Below are positions 61,201 through 64,000 of a stretch of 64,000 nucleotides of DNA, in pieces. The DNA is taken from positions 4,343,001 through 4,407,000 of the forward strand of contig NZ_CP045644.1 of the NCBI RefSeq assembly GCF_009498455.1, written 5' to 3'. The notes below the pieces were generated by a model that was not told the DNA's origin, did not search any database, and worked only from the letters and a program-made list of their open reading frames with translations. Numbering within the stretch: position 1 is the stretch's first letter; each line of letters starts with the position of its first letter. Position numbers and translations under genes: made by a program. The stretch is from Variovorax paradoxus (GTDB lineage Bacteria; Pseudomonadota; Gammaproteobacteria; Burkholderiales; Burkholderiaceae_C).

Positions 61201-64000
61201 CGCGCGCATCCACACGCTCGGCCGCGGCAAGGCCGCGTATGACGCCGACGACGGCTTCGTCTATGCCGCGAACGACCAGATGCTGATGGTTTCCAACGGC
61301 CGGGTGAGCACGCTGCCGGTGCCGCAGACCCAGGCCGCGTCGGACAACCGCAGCCTGCAGATCGGCGTGTGTGCCAGCGCGTCGTGCAGCGGGCAGACCG
61401 AGCTGTACTCCGAAGGCACCATCGCCATGGTGACGCCCGACCGCTTCGAGATGAACGAGGCGGTGCGCTACGGCACGCGCCACCTCACGCTGGCAGTGCG
61501 CGGCATCAACGTGGGCGACAGCGCCGCGCTGGCTGCCGCCGCGCAAAGCAACACGCTGCCGCCGGGCTTGGCCATGAGCCAGGCCCTGCTCGACCGCCTG
61601 CTGCGCGGCGACCGGCAGTACGGCGCGCCCGCGCTCGAGACCCTGGAGCTGAGCGCCAGCGGCGGCGTCAACTTCTTCGGCACCGCGGCGCTGGACACCA
61701 TCGACCCCGCCACCGGCAAGGCGACGATGGCGCAGCTGGTGCTGGCCACGCCCGCCATCTACGGCCAGGGCGACGCGGGCGACGTGGCGACCATTCGCAC
61801 CGGACGCCTGGTGTGGCAGGGCGCGACCACGGCGCCTTCGGCCGTGGTGCGCGATGGCGCGGGCACCGGCAGCGGCACGCTGAACATCGAGGCCGAGCAC
61901 ATCGAGTTCGGCTACGGTCCCAACAGCCAGCCGAGCGGCCTGGATGACACGGCGCGCCTGGTGCTGGGCTTTGCCGATGTGAACCTGAAGGCCAGCGAGC
62001 GCGTGAGCGCCAACCACAAGGGCAGCCTCTCGGTCTACCAGTCGCAGGGTGCGTACGAAGCCGGCAAGGGCTACGCCTACAGCGGCGGCAACCTGAACAT
62101 CTTCTCGCCCCTGCTGACGGGCGAGGCGGGCTCGGTGAACCGCATCACGGCGGGCGGCGCGTTGCGCGTGGCCGCACCCGCGGGCGCGCCGGCGGCGGCC
62201 ACCGGCGATGCGGCGCTGGGCGCCGAACTGAGCCTGCGCGGACGCGACGTGACGCTCGACACCGCCGTGGCGCTGCCCAGCGGCAAGCTCACCGTGAGCG
62301 CCGAACGCGACCTCACGCTGACCGATCGCGCGGTGCTCGACCTGTCGGGCCGCACGGTGGCGTTCAACGACGTGAGCAAGTACAGCGCCGGCGGCGACGT
62401 GGTGCTCGAAAGCCTGCACGGCAACCTGCGGCAGGCGGCGGGCTCGGTGATCGACATGTCGGCGCAGAACAACCGCGCGGGCACGCTGAAGGCGATGGCG
62501 CTCGACGATCCCGGCGGCGCGGGAGGCACCGTCGACCTGCAGGGCCGCATCCTCGGCGCGAGCGGCGGCCACTACGACGCGGGCGGCACGCGCGTGCCGT
62601 TCCTGGCGGGCAGCGTGGAAGTGCGCGCGCGGCAACTCGGCGACGCCGAGTTTGCGGCGCTCAACCAGCGGCTGAACGACGGCGGCGTGTTCGGCGCGCG
62701 CAGCTTCCAGCTGCGCCAGGGCGACCTTGCCATCGGCGACGGCCTGAAGGCCGGCGAGGTGAACGTGTCGCTCGACAACGGCAGCCTCACCGTCACGGGC
62801 ACCATCGATGCGAGCGGCGAGCGCGTGGGGCGCATCAGCCTCGCGGCAAAGCACCACCTCACGCTGGCCGGCAGCGCGGTGCTCGACGCGCACGGCCGCA
62901 CGCTGCGCGTGGACAGCCACGGCCAGATCATCGATTCGCCGAACCGCGCAATGGTCGACCTCACGTCGAACGACGGGCAGCTCACGCTGGCCTCGGGTTC
63001 GCGCATCGACCTGCGCCACGGCACCGACGCCAAGGTGGGCGGCGAGCCGGGCCAGAACGATGGCAAGGCGCGCGGCACGCTGGAACTCAACGCGGGCCGC
63101 ACCGGCGAGACCGTCGGCGACCTCCGCATCGACGCCAGCGGCAACATCGCCATCGACGGCGCGCGCTCCATTGCCGTGAACGGCATGTGGCGCTACGACG
63201 ATGCGCGCTTCGGCACCGACGCCGCGGCCACCGGCCGGCCCTACCAGGTCATCGACCAGGCGTACCTCGACGCCAAGCACCTGCAGAGCACGGCCTTCAT
63301 CGACCATGCGCTGGCCAACGGCGCGCTGATGAACGGCAAGCTCGCCGGCCTGAACAACGCGCGCTATGCCGACGCCTTTCACCTGCGCCCCGGTGTGGAA
63401 ATCGTCAGCAAGACAGCCGACGGCGGCCTGGTGGTGCTGGGCGACATCGACCTGTCGGGCTACCGCTATGCGAGCGCCAATCCGCACACGCCAAAGACCG
63501 GCGTGTACGGTTCGGGCGAGGTCGGCGCGTTGGCGATTCGCGCGGGCGGCAACCTCGACATCTTCGGCAGCATCAACGACGGCTTCGCGCCGCCGCCCGC
63601 CACGCAGGACGACGGCGGCTGGCTGCTGTTGCCCGGCGTGAACCTGCTGCGCGGCGACACCGTGCTGCCGCGCGGCGGCGTGGTGCTCGCCGACGGCACG
63701 ACCTTCGAGGGCGGTGCCGGCACGCTCAACTACGACCTGCCGATCAAGTCGACGCTCTTCGCGGCCGGGCAAGTGATGCCGGTGGCCGGCGTGCTGGCCA
63801 AGGCGCTCGAACTGAAGGTGGGCACGGTGCTGAGTGCCGACGTGCGCAACGCGTCGGGCGCGCTGCTGTTCGCGGCGGGCAGCATCGTCAGCGGCGCCGA
63901 CGTGACGCTGCCGGTGGGCACACGCCTGGGGGCCGGCATGCGCCTGCCGTCGGCGGCCACGCTGTCGGGCGTGGTGTGGCCCAAGGGCGTGCCGCTGCCG
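55232..64000 (+). CDS. giant filamentous-haemagglutinin-like exoprotein, cassette 2 (3' end outside window)
   Basis: Frame open from ATG 55232 to the window end (2923 codons, no stop). Signal region MNTHEGHRSRRQGAAVQARS ... TAPAHAQRAF, longer and more basic than in cassette 1. The TPS domain is nearly the same as cassette 1 (GLADGGLKVDTNSL, TVEQTADKAILNWETFNVGK, VMVANRNGIVFSGSS). Alignable blocks follow throughout, including VGICASASCSGQTELYSEGT against VGICPSGACSGQTTLYGEGT. The visible end (LSGVVWPKGVPLP) corresponds to about residue 2890 of the 4165-residue paralogue, so roughly 1250 residues are probably missing. Gap after fecR: 139 bp. Same family caveats as cassette 1. Confidence 0.9.
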   Translation, partial: MNTHEGHRSRRQGAAVQARSFRISPLAQAMALALAAGAATAPAHAQRAFSPTWFNAKGAAQVNATATGLMPNGSPAAYLTSPLAQQQRANEQLQKSIGNLNLAARGIAAQQAAQEAARRAAQNDPSVPDGLADGGLKVDTNSLTAGWSNARALTGDSQKQVDGRTVVTVEQTADKAILNWETFNVGKNTTVAFAQQKDWAVLNKVNDPQARPSQIQGRIKADGTVMVANRNGIVFSGSSQVDTRNLVAAAAQIDDAQFQAHGVYANGNTPNFRNAQGRVEVQAGARLSTPAPGSATQGGGYVLLLGSEVHNAGEIATPGGQAMLATGDSFTIRKGVGTDGNLGSTTRGNEVAVTLATNSPAGTVRNTGLIQAPTGDVTLAGREVVQGGVVLSSTSVNTRGTVHLNAIGATGQVTLGEGSTTAIVLDTSGATALDSQRTGLMAPAVQLGGGNIMLAGNDRRDLSRVDIASGGTVEFQADSLTLATGGQMVVDAKQRSLVRERARIDVSGAVGVKIAMESNNIKINVQGNEQRDAPLNRDSRNLNNSDLWIDRRSLVFVPGGTGGYQGERWYTGGGLLEVGGYLGTQAHGVGEWMAQGGVVGFSGGELVTQRGASINISGGTLDVLTGKLHQSWLKGADGRLYEVSKAPGDLRYTGVYKGFEDEHARWGKNTTGFFYNPLIGPQTRLESGYTVGRDAGLLVVGTQAAVLEGEIVGETFQGDWQTQARQAGLDGYQQSTGAVAQRGQFVVGRYDAYYDKAAGALHRRLDSAGIKHVVLGDTADGMAAGLDLATALPAERRDTLVLDAAQLSGFRLGAVRLAATDSIAVDTALQAGDGGNITLYSPGVKVNADLVARGGSIQLGNVLEQVSLNYLKDTSTLTAPAGGTTSVVLAGGATLDTRGLWTNLLTNPADAGGVAYRNGGSVSVRSTGDVVLGTGSVIDVSSGAALLAKAKPQGGKGGSVTLEADGFNAGSGHVALDGAVLRGHGVDGGGTLTVQTMRVAIGDPPGMAQADTLMLDAGFFDKGFSRYALVGNHGLAVADGAQVDVTMPVYRFGANAQDITTGSSPAQALEVWTPPLYQEDAARAVLTQRKGASLSLQAGTPNTLARELPTVQAVVGKGAALHVDPGQAIEVRSAGQLTVDGTLRANGGRIVLKTVDIADLEADIANAHAHARSIWIGGQAVLDASAHAATATDANGKRYGLVRDGGSIVVGGEIDAASSKTTASQNFIVVRPGALLDASGTHAVLDVNGLGATDVASNGGSISLASYNGLHLDGTLRAVAGGARAAGGTLAVVLDTPGLRQHLDPLQQAEDRVRRHRVLVLGVEQGAPLAPDTLQAGVDDGALAYGQGRIGTDTVRRGGFDNLSLFSGSTLAFEDGVDLRMRQSLQIYAGGLALGTDAPDDAHVSLAAAQVRLAGAMPSFTREVQSSPVARGGVVRVPSGARLDVAGDLIDIRDGMGFGVSGQVAMRDGASESPVVDLAAFGHVTLSSTGDLRLLQGTSDVGISTSLVVPGSLTLRAAQIYPATGVVALVSAGVAPDGTYRPDTVLRIEGTDAIPEVPYSAFGNLSLRADVIEQGGVVRVPLGQLTLGDERTTQVRLLPGSLTSVSGAGLNMPYGGTVDGINYLYDGKQVKLTGVGAGDVYKRNQTIGLTFKGASVLGEEGATLDLSGGGNLTGAGFVSGRGGSTDARFSPLMQVGTHGGFTLPGLATNPVYAIVPGVQPAVAPTGAEKGAVDPLVGQHITIGAGVPGLPAGTYTLMPSTYALQQGAFRVELNGAGGLGAPIGTLAMRNGSWLTAAQLGVGRTGIGDTLFRQAIVTSGDVLRSYSQYNEMGYADFVRADALRVGVPRAMLPADARNLHLNLAPGAGADAFRFDGTARFRVDAGGRGGSVVATASEAQRGLEIVAAGTPATAGFQGVTLDAGALSGMGASRLVIGGLQGADYGQGGNVIQTGDGGQSVVLRQGAVLSAPEVFLVAVGVTEGSPLSVVAEQGARIHTLGRGKAAYDADDGFVYAANDQMLMVSNGRVSTLPVPQTQAASDNRSLQIGVCASASCSGQTELYSEGTIAMVTPDRFEMNEAVRYGTRHLTLAVRGINVGDSAALAAAAQSNTLPPGLAMSQALLDRLLRGDRQYGAPALETLELSASGGVNFFGTAALDTIDPATGKATMAQLVLATPAIYGQGDAGDVATIRTGRLVWQGATTAPSAVVRDGAGTGSGTLNIEAEHIEFGYGPNSQPSGLDDTARLVLGFADVNLKASERVSANHKGSLSVYQSQGAYEAGKGYAYSGGNLNIFSPLLTGEAGSVNRITAGGALRVAAPAGAPAAATGDAALGAELSLRGRDVTLDTAVALPSGKLTVSAERDLTLTDRAVLDLSGRTVAFNDVSKYSAGGDVVLESLHGNLRQAAGSVIDMSAQNNRAGTLKAMALDDPGGAGGTVDLQGRILGASGGHYDAGGTRVPFLAGSVEVRARQLGDAEFAALNQRLNDGGVFGARSFQLRQGDLAIGDGLKAGEVNVSLDNGSLTVTGTIDASGERVGRISLAAKHHLTLAGSAVLDAHGRTLRVDSHGQIIDSPNRAMVDLTSNDGQLTLASGSRIDLRHGTDAKVGGEPGQNDGKARGTLELNAGRTGETVGDLRIDASGNIAIDGARSIAVNGMWRYDDARFGTDAAATGRPYQVIDQAYLDAKHLQSTAFIDHALANGALMNGKLAGLNNARYADAFHLRPGVEIVSKTADGGLVVLGDIDLSGYRYASANPHTPKTGVYGSGEVGALAIRAGGNLDIFGSINDGFAPPPATQDDGGWLLLPGVNLLRGDTVLPRGGVVLADGTTFEGGAGTLNYDLPIKSTLFAAGQVMPVAGVLAKALELKVGTVLSADVRNASGALLFAAGSIVSGADVTLPVGTRLGAGMRLPSAATLSGVVWPKGVPLP

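Noticed and set aside
55967..63772. A 2601-codon open frame on the minus strand opposite the second giant exoprotein
   Set aside because: Same reasoning: antisense of a strongly biased repetitive gene. The plus frame is open from 55232 to the window end and aligns with its paralogue.

Overview
The window is high-GC DNA with long open frames on both strands and no rRNA, tRNA, transposase or CRISPR array that I could find. Gene content (orphan vgrG island with DUF4123 and Rhs, the DUF3348/DUF802/OmpA/DUF2894 cassette, giant haemagglutinin-like exoproteins under FecI/FecR-type control) and codon use point to a betaproteobacterium of the order Burkholderiales, most likely a Comamonadaceae member close to Variovorax. 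This is inferred from recognition of protein families, not from a search.

Layout. (1) 1-3283: end of a Tad pilus operon (tadC, 5' end outside the window), converging on a minus-strand NarL/LuxR-type two-component pair. (2) 3284-5963: sparse DNA holding a truncated LysR-regulator remnant, a nitroreductase-family gene and an AT-rich stretch. (3) 5964-24635: a type VI secretion effector island without any core T6SS genes. It has two modules. The first is vgrG, a DUF4123 adaptor, a very large calcineurin-like metallophosphoesterase (candidate toxin) and a beta-helical lipoprotein (candidate immunity). The second is a second vgrG with a C-terminal extension, an Rhs polymorphic toxin and a run of AT-richer small genes: two VOC-fold (glyoxalase-like) proteins flanking a frameshifted gene. 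A pentapeptide-repeat protein and an AP2-domain protein close the island. (4) 24781-29818: a four-gene cassette, DUF3348, DUF802 (MotA/ZorA-like membrane protein with a long repetitive coiled-coil tail), an OmpA/MotB/ZorB-like protein with an aspartate in its membrane helix, and DUF2894. It looks like an ion-driven stator complex of unknown purpose and is my best candidate for an undescribed system. (5) 29826-34917: minus-strand housekeeping genes (DUF1232, YnfA, alpha/beta-hydrolase lipoprotein, ABC exporter, AlkB). (6) 35074-64000: two paralogous cassettes, each STN-domain periplasmic protein, ECF sigma factor, FecR-like anti-sigma factor, giant filamentous-haemagglutinin-like protein. They are separated by two exported serine-protease-fold proteins and a TonB-C-like protein. 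The second giant gene runs off the right edge.

How it works together. The T6SS island looks like two independently acquired spike-plus-cargo modules whose vgrG genes share a near-identical middle block, as expected from recombination. The adhesin region looks like a cell-surface signalling system in which the usual TonB-dependent receptor is missing and its signalling domain is carried by a free exported protein. A shared 21-bp element lies upstream of both STN genes and could be the ECF-sigma target. No TpsB-type outer-membrane transporter for the giant exoproteins is inside the window.
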